From: DASPUH01 sp964518505
GTDB taxonomy: Bacteria > Chloroflexota > Limnocylindria > Limnocylindrales > CSP1-4
Direction: 5' to 3'
Assembly: GCA_964518505.1 (NCBI GenBank)
Contig: CAZFGT010000022.1
Span: forward strand, 1 to 41,369
DNA length: 41,369 nucleotides
Shown here: piece by piece, positions 6,336 through 13,762 of the stretch
How the letters are laid out: the number at the start of each line of letters is the position of its first letter
How positions within the stretch are numbered: the stretch's first letter is position 1
Program-made: the position numbers and the translations under genes
The notes under the pieces: generated by a model
Database searches by the model: none
The model's input: the letters and a program-made list of their open reading frames with translations, nothing else
What the model was told of the DNA's origin: nothing

Positions 6336-7807
6336 CTAGTGCGCCTCGGCCGTGACGTGGTAGAGCTTGCCGCTCAGATCGCAGATGTAGAGCTCGCCTG
6401 CGTCGTCCTGGCCGAAGCTCGACACGGTGAGCCCTGACTCGAGCAGGACCTTGGCGCTCGTGGGGCCGCGCAGGGCCGTGGCCGCGTCCATGCCCCAGAT
6501 GCGCCCGGAGCAGTCGTCGCTGAAGAGGTAGGCACCCTCGAGCGCAGGGTAGGTCGTGCCGCGGTAGACGTACCCGCCGACGACGGCGCACCCGAACGAG
6601 TGGCTGTAGGTGTACACGGGCAGGGTCAGGCCGTGCCGCGTGCAGGTCGCCGCGTTGTAGCAGGTGTCGCCTTCCATGATCCGCCAGCCGAAGTCGAGGC
6701 CGCCGGGGGTGCCCGCCCGCACGGCATCCACCTCTTCCCACAGGTCCTGGCCGACGTCACCGATGAACAGGTCGCCGGTCTGGCGGTCGAAGCTGTAGCG
6801 CCACGGATTGCGCAGCCCGTACTCGAAGATCTCCGGCCGCGCCCCGCTGCGGGCCACGAACGGGTTGCTGGCCGGCACGCTGTACGAGTCGCCGGAGACG
6901 TCGATCCGCAGGAGCTTGCCCAGCAGCGTGTCCAGGCGCTGACCGTTGTTCTGCGGGTCCCCGCCGCTGCCCCCGTCACCCATCCCCACGTAGAGGTCGC
7001 CGTCGGGCCCGAAGGCGACCATCCCGCCGTTGTGGTTGGCGTAGGGCTGCGCGATGTGGAGCAGGACCTTCTCGGACGCCGGATCGCCGTGGGTGGCGTC
7101 GCGGCGCGTGAAGCGGGCCACGACGGTGTTGCCGGCCGTGTCCGTGTAGTCCACGAAGAACCGGCCGTCGGTGGCGTATGCGGGCGAGAAGGCGAGCCCC
7201 AGCAGGCCGCGCTCGCCGCAGCAGGTGACCGTGGAGCGCAGGTCGAGGAAGGGGCTGGAGATCAGCTTGCCGTCGGGGCCCACGACCAGGATCAGGCCGG
7301 GCTGCTCGACGATGAAGAGGCGCCCGCTCCCGTCACCCGCCCCCGTGGCGAAGACCGGCTGGTCCAGCCCGCTCAGGACGAGCTGCAGGCCCAGGTGGAC
7401 CCTGGAGGGATCGAAGGCCGCAGCGGTCGTAGTCGGCGTCGGGGCTGCGGAGGGCGTGGAGGACGGTGCGGCGCTGGAGGGCGCCGGGCTGGCCTGCGTC
7501 GTGGCGGTGGCCACGGCCGTGACCCCAGGGNNNNNNNNNNNNNNNNNNNNNNNNNNNNNNNNNNNNNNNNNNNNNNNNNNNNNNNNNNNNNNNNNNNNNN
7601 NNNNNNNNNNNNNNNNNNNNNNNNNNNNNNGGAGGGCGCCGGGCTGGCCTGCGTCGTGGCGGTGGCCACGGCCGTGACCCCAGGGGTCCACGTCGGGGTG
7701 GCGGTCGTGCCGCTGGTGCAGGCTCCAGTCACGAGCGACGCGGCGAGGAGCAACGAAAACCCGGCGATCGCTCGCCGGGCTTCGTGCGATCGGACTGGAC
7801 GGCTCAT
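6336..7807 (-). CDS. PQQ-dependent glucose/sorbosone dehydrogenase-like lipoprotein (interrupted only by an assembly gap)
   Basis: The start is ATG 7807: MSRPVRSHEARR, a hydrophobic stretch, then lipobox VTGAC, so it is a secreted lipoprotein, followed by a Ser/Thr/Pro/Ala-rich linker. The catalytic part is a six-bladed GSDH beta-propeller: RGLLGLAFSP, NHNGGMVAFGPDGDLYVGMGDGG (putative catalytic His), YGLRNPWRYSFD and GDVGQDLWEEVD. The family (soluble GDH, E. coli YliI) oxidises aldose sugars with PQQ. The N block falls in the linker and seems to shift the frame, but the 55 bp on both sides are identical. Merging them removes 155 nt and leaves 1317 nt, a continuous 438-residue reading frame. 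It lies 13 bp downstream of the zinc-ribbon gene, likely co-transcribed. Confidence 0.85.
7476..7530 (+). repeat. 55-bp exact repeat, left contig end
   Basis: Identical to 7631-7685 and ends exactly where the N block begins. An exact match ending at both contig tips is a sign of k-mer overlap in a de Bruijn assembly rather than a biological duplication. Confidence 0.95.
7531..7630. other. 100-N scaffold gap, probably false
   Basis: Exactly 100 N, the usual placeholder for a gap of unknown size. The flanks overlap by 55 identical bases, so the true sequence probably has no missing bases here. Confidence 0.9.
7631..7685 (+). repeat. 55-bp exact repeat, right contig end
   Basis: Identical to 7476-7530 and starts exactly where the N block ends. 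Confidence 0.95.
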
Positions 7808-7820
7808 AGCCGCCACGCGG

Positions 7821-8228
7821 TCAGGCGCGGCGAGAGGCGAAGCAGTCGTTGCAGTAGACGGGCTTGCCGCTGGTGGGCCGGAACGGCACCTGGGCCTCGC
7901 GGCCACAGCTGGAGCACGTCACGTCGAACATCTCACGGGGGCCGCGACTGGCGCCGCCACCGTAACCGCCGCCGCCGCCGCCACCACCGCCGTACCCGCC
8001 GCGGCTGCCGCCGCCGTAGCTGCCGCCGCCGCCGCCATTGCCATAGCTGCTGGCGCCGTAGCCACCGCCACCACCGCTGTCACCGCGAGCGGCCTTGCGG
8101 GCAGCTCGACAGGAGGCACAGCGGCGAGGCTCGCTGAACTGGCGGGCTGAGTAGAACTCCTGCTCGCTCGCCGTGAAGAGGAACTCCTGGCCGCAATCCG
8201 CGCAGACCAGGGTCTTGTCCGTGAACAA
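7821..8228 (-). CDS. Double zinc-ribbon protein with glycine-rich linker
   Basis: A 135-residue protein. The N-terminal ribbon is TLVCADCGQEF with a second Cys pair RRCASC. Next comes a roughly 50-residue Gly/Tyr/Ser-rich stretch with RGG-like repeats, then a second ribbon with TCSSCGREAQVPFRP and VYCNDCF. Both ribbons carry four cysteines, so two zinc ions are expected. Such proteins are frequent in Chloroflexota and, to my knowledge, uncharacterised; the layout resembles RNA-binding proteins. The start is TTG 8228: an AGAAGGAG Shine-Dalgarno lies about 9 nt upstream, the protein then starts at the ribbon, and no ATG or GTG fits as well. It has a leader of about 109 nt with a hairpin, unlike most genes here, suggesting post-transcriptional control. 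Confidence 0.75.
   Translation of the reverse strand: MFTDKTLVCADCGQEFLFTASEQEFYSARQFSEPRRCASCRAARKAARGDSGGGGGYGASSYGNGGGGGSYGGGSRGGYGGGGGGGGGYGGGASRGPREMFDVTCSSCGREAQVPFRPTSGKPVYCNDCFASRRA
7943..8080 (+). repeat. GCC/CCG-rich trinucleotide repeat encoding the glycine-rich linker
   Basis: Imperfect runs of CCG, CCA and GTA/GTAG-type triplets, which read on the minus strand as Gly with interspersed Tyr, Ser and Arg. It is a low-complexity coding tract prone to length change and to assembly error. Confidence 0.6.
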
Positions 8229-8254
8229 CGAAAACCGCTCCTTCTGTGCCGGCT

Positions 8255-8277
8255 TCCGCGATTCGATTTCTCGCGGA
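8255..8277 (-). promoter_or_regulatory. Hairpin in the 5' leader of the zinc-ribbon gene
   Basis: TCCGCGA and TCGCGGA form a 7-bp perfect stem with a 9-nt loop, just upstream of the AGAAGGAG ribosome-binding site. It could modulate ribosome access. The function is inferred. Confidence 0.4.
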
Positions 8278-8343
8278 GACCGTGAGAGGGAGCGATCGTG
8301 TGGCCGTGCGTTCCTGAGGCCCACCGATGTGGACGTTGCGAGG

Positions 8344-8349
8344 ATGGTA
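8344..8349 (-). promoter_or_regulatory. -10 box TACCAT for the zinc-ribbon gene (leadered)
   Basis: TACCAT on the minus strand places the start point near 8337, giving a leader of about 109 nt before the TTG at 8228. No other good -10 is seen between it and the gene. Confidence 0.4.
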
Positions 8350-8378
8350 GCGCACGAGCGCAAGCCCCCCGGTCACGC

Positions 8379-9791
8379 TCAGGCGGGGCGCAGCACCACT
8401 TGGCCGAGCGACCACAGGGTGAGGACGGTGAGGCCCACCATGAGGCATGCCAGCGGCACCTCGCGGCGGCGCAGCGCGCCGAGCGCGGCGGTCGTCCATG
8501 GCGTGCCGGCCGGGGCGTCCGGACGGACCTCCGCGGCGGCCGAGGCATGTCCCGCGATCGCGCCGACCATGTGGCCGCCGACCACCGAGCCGAGCATCGC
8601 GCCCCACACCAGCGGCGGCGGCAGCCACGCCCCGCTGGGCTCCCAGCCGGCCAGGCCAAGGAAGTGGTAGCCCAGGCTCAGCGGGTCGTCGAAGACCAGG
8701 ATGATGCGCTGGCCGTCGATGAGCAGGAACGTCAGGTAGTGGGCCAGGATGTAGCCCACGGCGATGGGCACCAGGCCGGCCCCGATGGCCGCCCGCCCGG
8801 CCACCCGGCTGGCGAGCAGGGCCACGGTCACGATGGCCGTGGCGAACATCGCCAGCTGGATCGTCGTGCTGGAGACGCTCCCCGCGCCGAAGGCATCGAA
8901 CCAGACGTTCGTCTGCGACAGGCCATCAAAGATGACGCCGGCCACCGCCAGGGCCACGAACGCCACCTCCGGGATCGTCCAGACCGCCCGGATGAGACCG
9001 GTGGCGTAGCCGCGGACGCGGACTCGGCACGCCGACGGCGGTCCGTCCAGGGCCAGCGGCGCGAGGCGGCCCAGCAGTTCGAACCACACGCTGAACGTCT
9101 CCGCCTGGCTGCGCCACGCGGCGCGGCCGTAGACCAGCATGCCGGCCAGCGTCACGAGCGTGTAGCCGGCCAGGCTCAGGCCGAGGTAGCGGCCGCCGCC
9201 GCCGTTGGTCACGGCTAGCTCCAGCCACACGAAGTAGGCATACCCGGCCACCGCCGGCCAGCGACCCAGGCGAGCCGGGTAGGTCGCCGGACGCGGACCG
9301 TCGAACCCCAGCCGGTGCGTCAGGGCGGCGGCGCCGCGGGCCAGCGAGTCGAAGGGGTCGAGCCATTGCCACAGCGGGCCCACCAGGGCCGACAGCACGG
9401 CCACGCCCACCCAGCCGTAGACCCACAGGAACAGCGAACCCACGTCCGCGTCGCCCGGCTGGGCCACGAGGACCGTCTCGAGCAGCACGGCGGCCCAGCC
9501 GATGAGGCCGATGACACGCAGGAAGGCCCGCAACAGCGCCGGCACCACGAAGGTACGGCGCTCGCGCGTGGACAGCGAGATGGGTTCGCGCGTCAGGACG
9601 AGGCTGAACGACAGGGCCACCGCAACCGCGGCCCCGGCCAGGTACGCGCCAAGCGGCAGGGGCGAGGGGAAGCGGCCGGCGATGGAATGGGCCAGCACGG
9701 GCGAGGGCTGACTCGCCAGCAGCGCCACCAGCGTCGCGGCGAAGCCGGTGACGCGCAGGACCCCCCAGGCCATGCTTGGGCCGCGGCGCAT
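8379..9791 (-). CDS. Polytopic membrane protein, family sometimes labelled fenitrothion hydrolase
   Basis: A 470-residue protein with a signal-like N-terminus (GFAATLVALLASQPSPVLAH) and roughly 10-12 hydrophobic spans. HSIAGRFPSPLPLGAYLAG near the N-terminus and a PLWQWLDPFDSL loop resemble membrane proteins of Actinobacteria and Chloroflexota that databases label fenitrothion hydrolase. I recall that label by analogy only, and no catalytic motif is visible. The start ATG 9791-9789 overlaps the aceE stop by one base (TGATG), so it is probably translated with aceE; an in-frame ATG at 9773 is possible. A link to pyruvate metabolism is not otherwise evident. Confidence 0.6.
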   Translation of the reverse strand: MRRGPSMAWGVLRVTGFAATLVALLASQPSPVLAHSIAGRFPSPLPLGAYLAGAAVAVALSFSLVLTREPISLSTRERRTFVVPALLRAFLRVIGLIGWAAVLLETVLVAQPGDADVGSLFLWVYGWVGVAVLSALVGPLWQWLDPFDSLARGAAALTHRLGFDGPRPATYPARLGRWPAVAGYAYFVWLELAVTNGGGGRYLGLSLAGYTLVTLAGMLVYGRAAWRSQAETFSVWFELLGRLAPLALDGPPSACRVRVRGYATGLIRAVWTIPEVAFVALAVAGVIFDGLSQTNVWFDAFGAGSVSSTTIQLAMFATAIVTVALLASRVAGRAAIGAGLVPIAVGYILAHYLTFLLIDGQRIILVFDDPLSLGYHFLGLAGWEPSGAWLPPPLVWGAMLGSVVGGHMVGAIAGHASAAAEVRPDAPAGTPWTTAALGALRRREVPLACLMVGLTVLTLWSLGQVVLRPA

Positions 9792-12496
9792 CAGCCGGCC
9801 GGCGGGTACGGCGCCTCCGCGTCGACGCCCAGGCTCTCCCGGGCCTGGCGGGCCGCGGCTGCATCGAGTCGGCCGCAGCGGGCAAGCTCGGCCACCACCG
9901 CCTGCGCGATGTGGGCCGCATCGATCTCGAAGAAGCGCCGCAGCTCCGCGCGCGTGTCGCTGCGGCCGAAGCCGTCGGTGCCCAGCACGGTCCAGCTGTC
10001 GCCGGGCACCCAGCGGGCGATCTGGTCCGGCACGGCCTTCATGAAGTCGCTCACCGCCACGACCGGGCCATGGGCGGCGGACTCGGCCAGCTGCTCGGCC
10101 ACGAACGGCATCCGGGCCGGCTCGCCGGGATGGAGCCGGTTCCAGCGCTCGATCTCAAGGGCATCGGCGCGCAGCAGCTGGTAGGAGGTGGCGCTCCAGA
10201 CCTCGGCGGCCACCCCGAACTGCTCGGCCAGCATGGCCTGCGCCTTGAGCGCCTCCTGCATGATCGAGCCGCTGGCCAGGATCGTGGCGCGCGTCGGCTT
10301 GCGCGCCCCGGCCACGGCGGGTGCCTCGCGGAAGCGGTACAGGCCCCGTACCACGCCATCCTCGGCCCCGTCGGGCAGGGCCGGCATGACGTGGTTCTCG
10401 TTGTAGAGGGTCAGGTAATAGACCACGTCCTCGTCACCATCGAGCATGCGCCGCAGGCCGTCCCGGATGATGAGGGCCGTCTCATAGGCGAAGGCCGGGT
10501 CGTAGGCGTGGACGGCGGGCAGCGTGGAGGCAAGGAGCAGCGAGTGGCCGTCCTCGTGCTGGAGGCCCTCGCCGTTGAGGGTCGTGCGGCCGGCCGTGGC
10601 CCCCAGCAGGAAGCCCCTGGCCCGCGCGTCCCCGATGGCCCAGAACTGGTCGCCGGTCCGCTGGAAGCCGAACATCGAGTAGAAGATGTAGAAGGGGATG
10701 GTCGGCTCGCCGTGGGTCGCGTAACTGATGCCGGCGGCCTGGAAGGAGGCGGCCGCGCCGGCCTCGGTGATGCCCTCCTCCAGCACCTGGCCGTCCTTGG
10801 CCTCGCGGTACGACAGCACCAGGTTGGAGTCGACCGGGTCGTACAGCTGGCCCCGCGCGGCGTAGATGCCCACCTCCCGGAAGAGGGGGTCCATGCCGAA
10901 GGTGCGGGCCTCGTCGGGCACGATCGGCACGACGCGCCGGCCCATGCCGGGGTCGCGCAGCAGGTTGCGCAGCAGCTTGCTGAAGGCCATCGTGGTCGAC
11001 GCTTCCTGGGTCCCTGACCCGGCCGTGAACTCGGCATACACGGGGTCGCCCGGCAGCTCGACGGTCACGGGGTGGACGACGCGGCGGGGCAGCGGTCCAC
11101 CCAGGGCCGCCCGGCGCGCCTCCAGGTACTTGATCTCCGGCGCGCGCGGGCCGGGGTGGTAGTACGGGGCGTCCTTGAGCTTGGCGTCGGGGATGGGCAG
11201 CTCCAGGCGGTCGCGGAAGACCTTGAGCTCGGCCTCCGAGAGCTTCTTGGCCTGGTGGGTGATGTTGCGCGCCTCCACGCCGGCGCCGAGTGTCCAGCCC
11301 TTGACCGTCTTGGCCAACACGACCGTCGGCGCACCCTGGTGGGCGAGCGCCGCGCGGTACGCGGCGTAGACCTTGTGGATGTCGTGGCCGCCGCGCCGCA
11401 GGCGGGTCAGGTCGTCGTCGCTCAGGTGGGCCACCATCGCCTGCAGGCGCGGATCGGGCCCGAAGAAGTGCTCGCGGATGTAGGCGCCCGACTCGACCGA
11501 GAACTTCTGGAACTCGCCGTCCAGCGTCTCGTTCATGCGGTGGACCAGGACGCCATCCTCGTCACGGGCCAGCAGCTCGTCCCATTCCCGGCCCCAGATG
11601 ACCTTGATGACGTTCCAGCCCGCGCCGCGGAAGAGGCCCTCCAGCTCCTGCACGATCTTGCCGTTGCCGCGGACCGGTCCATCAAGGCGCTGCAGGTTGC
11701 AGTTGACCACGAAGGTCAGGTTGTCCAGGCCGTCGCGGCCGGCCAAGGAGAGGCCTGCCAGGGCCTCCGGTTCGTCCATCTCGCCGTCGCCGAGGAAGGC
11801 CCAGATGTGGTTGGCGCTGGTGTCCTTGAGCCCCCGCGCGGCGAGGTAGCGGTCAAAGCGGGCCTGGTAGATGGCCGCCAGCGGCCCCAGGCCCATCGAC
11901 ACCGTGGGGAACTCCCAGAAGTCGGGCATGAGGCGTGGATGGGGGTACGAACTGAGGCCCCGGCCCGGCACGACCTCGCGCCGGAAATGGTCCAGCTGGT
12001 CCGCCGTGAGCCGCCCCTCCAGGAACGCCCGGGCGTACATGCCCGGCGCGGCGTGGCCCTGGTAAAAGATGTGGTCGCCCATGCCGGGCGCGTCCTTGCC
12101 CCGGAAGAAGTGGTTGAAGCCGACCTCGTAGAGGGTGGCCGCGGAGGCGTACGTGGCGAGGTGGCCGCCGATGCCGGGGCTCAGGTTATTGGCCCGCAGG
12201 ACCATCGCCACGGCGTTCCAGCGGACCATCCGCCGGATGCGGTGCTCGATCTCCTCGTCGCCCGGGAAGGGCGGTTCCTGTTCCGGGCTGATGGTGTTGA
12301 TGTAGCGCGTCTGGGTCAGCGCCGGGAGGCCCAGCTGGAGCTGGCGGGCGCGCTTCAGGAGCCGGTAGAGGATGAATTGGGCCCGGTCAGCACCCTCGTT
12401 GCGGGCGACCGAATCCAGTGAGTCGATCCAGTCCTGTGTCTCGGTCGGGTCACGATCGGGCAGCTGGCGCTTGAAGTCGCCGTACTCGTCGAACAT
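9791..12496 (-). CDS. aceE: Pyruvate dehydrogenase E1 component, homodimeric type
   Basis: A 901-residue protein (E. coli AceE is 887). The thiamine-diphosphate motif is GDGEMDE at about 236-242, ending in NCNLQ near 271. Other hallmarks are the N-terminal TQDWIDSLDSV, GIGGHLATYASAATLYEVGFNHFF, SYPHPRLMPDFWEFPTVSMGLGP and the C-terminal VLGTDGFGRSDTRAELRRFFE. It decarboxylates pyruvate and acetylates lipoyl-E2; E2 and E3 are not in this window. The start ATG 12496 follows a TACTAT hexamer by 8 nt and gives the family N-terminus. The gene is divergent from ppgK with only 40 bp between starts, and its stop overlaps the next gene by one base. Confidence 0.96.
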   Translation of the reverse strand: MFDEYGDFKRQLPDRDPTETQDWIDSLDSVARNEGADRAQFILYRLLKRARQLQLGLPALTQTRYINTISPEQEPPFPGDEEIEHRIRRMVRWNAVAMVLRANNLSPGIGGHLATYASAATLYEVGFNHFFRGKDAPGMGDHIFYQGHAAPGMYARAFLEGRLTADQLDHFRREVVPGRGLSSYPHPRLMPDFWEFPTVSMGLGPLAAIYQARFDRYLAARGLKDTSANHIWAFLGDGEMDEPEALAGLSLAGRDGLDNLTFVVNCNLQRLDGPVRGNGKIVQELEGLFRGAGWNVIKVIWGREWDELLARDEDGVLVHRMNETLDGEFQKFSVESGAYIREHFFGPDPRLQAMVAHLSDDDLTRLRRGGHDIHKVYAAYRAALAHQGAPTVVLAKTVKGWTLGAGVEARNITHQAKKLSEAELKVFRDRLELPIPDAKLKDAPYYHPGPRAPEIKYLEARRAALGGPLPRRVVHPVTVELPGDPVYAEFTAGSGTQEASTTMAFSKLLRNLLRDPGMGRRVVPIVPDEARTFGMDPLFREVGIYAARGQLYDPVDSNLVLSYREAKDGQVLEEGITEAGAAASFQAAGISYATHGEPTIPFYIFYSMFGFQRTGDQFWAIGDARARGFLLGATAGRTTLNGEGLQHEDGHSLLLASTLPAVHAYDPAFAYETALIIRDGLRRMLDGDEDVVYYLTLYNENHVMPALPDGAEDGVVRGLYRFREAPAVAGARKPTRATILASGSIMQEALKAQAMLAEQFGVAAEVWSATSYQLLRADALEIERWNRLHPGEPARMPFVAEQLAESAAHGPVVAVSDFMKAVPDQIARWVPGDSWTVLGTDGFGRSDTRAELRRFFEIDAAHIAQAVVAELARCGRLDAAAARQARESLGVDAEAPYPPAG

Positions 12497-12504
12497 GCGC
12501 CTCA

Positions 12505-12510
12505 ATAGTA
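12505..12510 (-). promoter_or_regulatory. -10 box TACTAT, aceE promoter
   Basis: Ends 8 nt before the aceE ATG. It is only 13 bp from the oppositely oriented ppgK -10 box, so the two promoters overlap. Confidence 0.5.
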
Positions 12511-12523
12511 GGCGGGGCCGACG

Positions 12524-12529
12524 TATCCT
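12524..12529 (+). promoter_or_regulatory. -10 box TATCCT, ppgK promoter
   Basis: Ends 7 nt before the ATG at 12537. The expected -35 for this promoter (around 12501-12506) falls in the predicted -10 and start region of aceE. Confidence 0.5.
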
Positions 12530-12536
12530 GCCCCCT

Positions 12537-13391
12537 ATGCGCATGGAAGGGCGGGCCCTCGGCATCGACATCGGCGGCACCGGCATCAAGGCCGCCGTGG
12601 TCGACCTGGCCGATGGCAAGCTCCTGTCGGACCGGGTGCGGGAGAAGACGCCGCAGCCGGCGACCCCGGCGGCCGTGGTCGAGGTGACCGCCCGCGTCTG
12701 CGATCGCCTCACGGAGAGCGGCGCGCTGACCCCAGACATGAAGGCCGGCGCGGGCTTCCCCGCCGTGATCAAGGACGGCCGCTCCCTGAGCGCCGCCAAC
12801 GTCGACCCGGGGTTCATCGATGCGCCGGTCCAGCAGCTGCTGACCGAGCGCCTGGGCCGCCCGGTGGTCGTCATCAATGACGCCGACGCGGCCGGGCTGG
12901 CTGAGATGGCCTTCGGGGCCGGCCGCGGGCACCCCGGCGTGGTCATGCTGCTGACGATCGGGACGGGCATCGGGTCGGCCCTCCTCATCGACGGCAAGCT
13001 GGTGCCCAATACGGAGCTCGGCCACCTCCAGTTGCACGGCCGCGACGCCGAGCGGCTGGTGAGCGGCGCGGCGCGCGAACGACGCCACCTGGGCTGGAAG
13101 CGCTGGGCCCGCGAGTTCAACGTCTACCTGGCCATGGTCGAGCGCTACTTCACGCCGGACCTGATCATCCTGGGCGGCGGGGTCAGCAAGGAGCTGCCGC
13201 GCTACGCCAAGTACCTCCAGGCGCGCGCGCAGATCGTCCCCGCGGCGATGCTCAACACCTCGGGCATCGTGGGGGCGGCGATGGCCGCCGACGGCGGTCT
13301 GGCGGCGGCCGAGGCGGAGGCGGCCGATCGCGCCGCCGAACACGGGCAGCCAGCTGTCGCGCCGCCGGTGGGACCCGCGGACGGCCGCTGA
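12537..13391 (+). CDS. ppgK: Polyphosphate glucokinase (ROK family)
   Basis: A 284-residue ROK kinase. Phosphate-binding motif LGIDIGGTGIKAAVVDL, VVINDADAAGLAE, then LLTIGTGIGSALLIDGKLVPNTELGHLQL and LIILGGGVSK. The combination TELGHL with the short ARERRHLGWKRWAREFNVYL segment is characteristic of polyphosphate/ATP glucokinases of Actinobacteria and Chloroflexota, which phosphorylate glucose to glucose-6-phosphate. The start is ATG 12537, 7 nt after a TATCCT -10 box. It begins a tight operon with PCD and the exonuclease (TGATG, then ATGA overlaps) and is transcribed away from aceE. Confidence 0.88.
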   Translation: MRMEGRALGIDIGGTGIKAAVVDLADGKLLSDRVREKTPQPATPAAVVEVTARVCDRLTESGALTPDMKAGAGFPAVIKDGRSLSAANVDPGFIDAPVQQLLTERLGRPVVVINDADAAGLAEMAFGAGRGHPGVVMLLTIGTGIGSALLIDGKLVPNTELGHLQLHGRDAERLVSGAARERRHLGWKRWAREFNVYLAMVERYFTPDLIILGGGVSKELPRYAKYLQARAQIVPAAMLNTSGIVGAAMAADGGLAAAEAEAADRAAEHGQPAVAPPVGPADGR

Positions 13392-13762
13392 TGGACGTCG
13401 CTGCCGGCCGGCCGACGCCGGGCCAGGGCACGTCCAGCCTCGCGCGCGAGCATTGCCAGCCCGTGCGCCCGGGCACGAGCGCCCTGAGCCATTTCGATAT
13501 CGAGGAGCTGGCCGATGAGCTGGAGGCGGGCTGGCACGTCAACGACGACCTCATCCGGCGCGACTACGTGACGGAGGACTTCAGCGCTGCCTTCGCCTTC
13601 GCCACGCGGATCGCCCTCCTCGCCGAGGCCCAGGGCCACCACCCCGAGATGACGGTGGGCTGGGGCCACCTCGTGGTGACCCTCAGCACGCACGCGGCCC
13701 GCGGCCTGACGCGCAACGATTTCATCATGGCGGCCCACATCGACGCGCTCGGGGGGCCATGA
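13391..13762 (+). CDS. 4a-hydroxytetrahydrobiopterin dehydratase (pterin carbinolamine dehydratase)
   Basis: A 123-residue protein of normal PCD length. After a variable N-terminus it has EELADELEAGWHVNDDLIRRDY, FSAAFAFATRIALLAEAQGHHPEMTVGWGHL (the HHP active-site motif) and THAARGLTRNDFIMAAHIDAL. The family dehydrates 4a-hydroxytetrahydropterin during aromatic amino acid hydroxylation. No hydroxylase is in the window, and stand-alone copies in bacteria may have other roles, such as in molybdopterin metabolism. The ATG overlaps the ppgK stop (TGATG), and its own stop overlaps the next gene by ATGA. Confidence 0.88.
   Translation: MDVAAGRPTPGQGTSSLAREHCQPVRPGTSALSHFDIEELADELEAGWHVNDDLIRRDYVTEDFSAAFAFATRIALLAEAQGHHPEMTVGWGHLVVTLSTHAARGLTRNDFIMAAHIDALGGP

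Noticed and set aside
6336..7906. Apparent frameshift or pseudogene in the sugar dehydrogenase
   Set aside because: The frame change is caused by the N block and duplicated 55 bp; merging the copies restores one frame.
9776..11017. Long 413-codon frame antisense to aceE
   Set aside because: A shadow frame typical of high-GC coding DNA, rich in Gly, Arg, His and Val, with the opposite strand clearly aceE.
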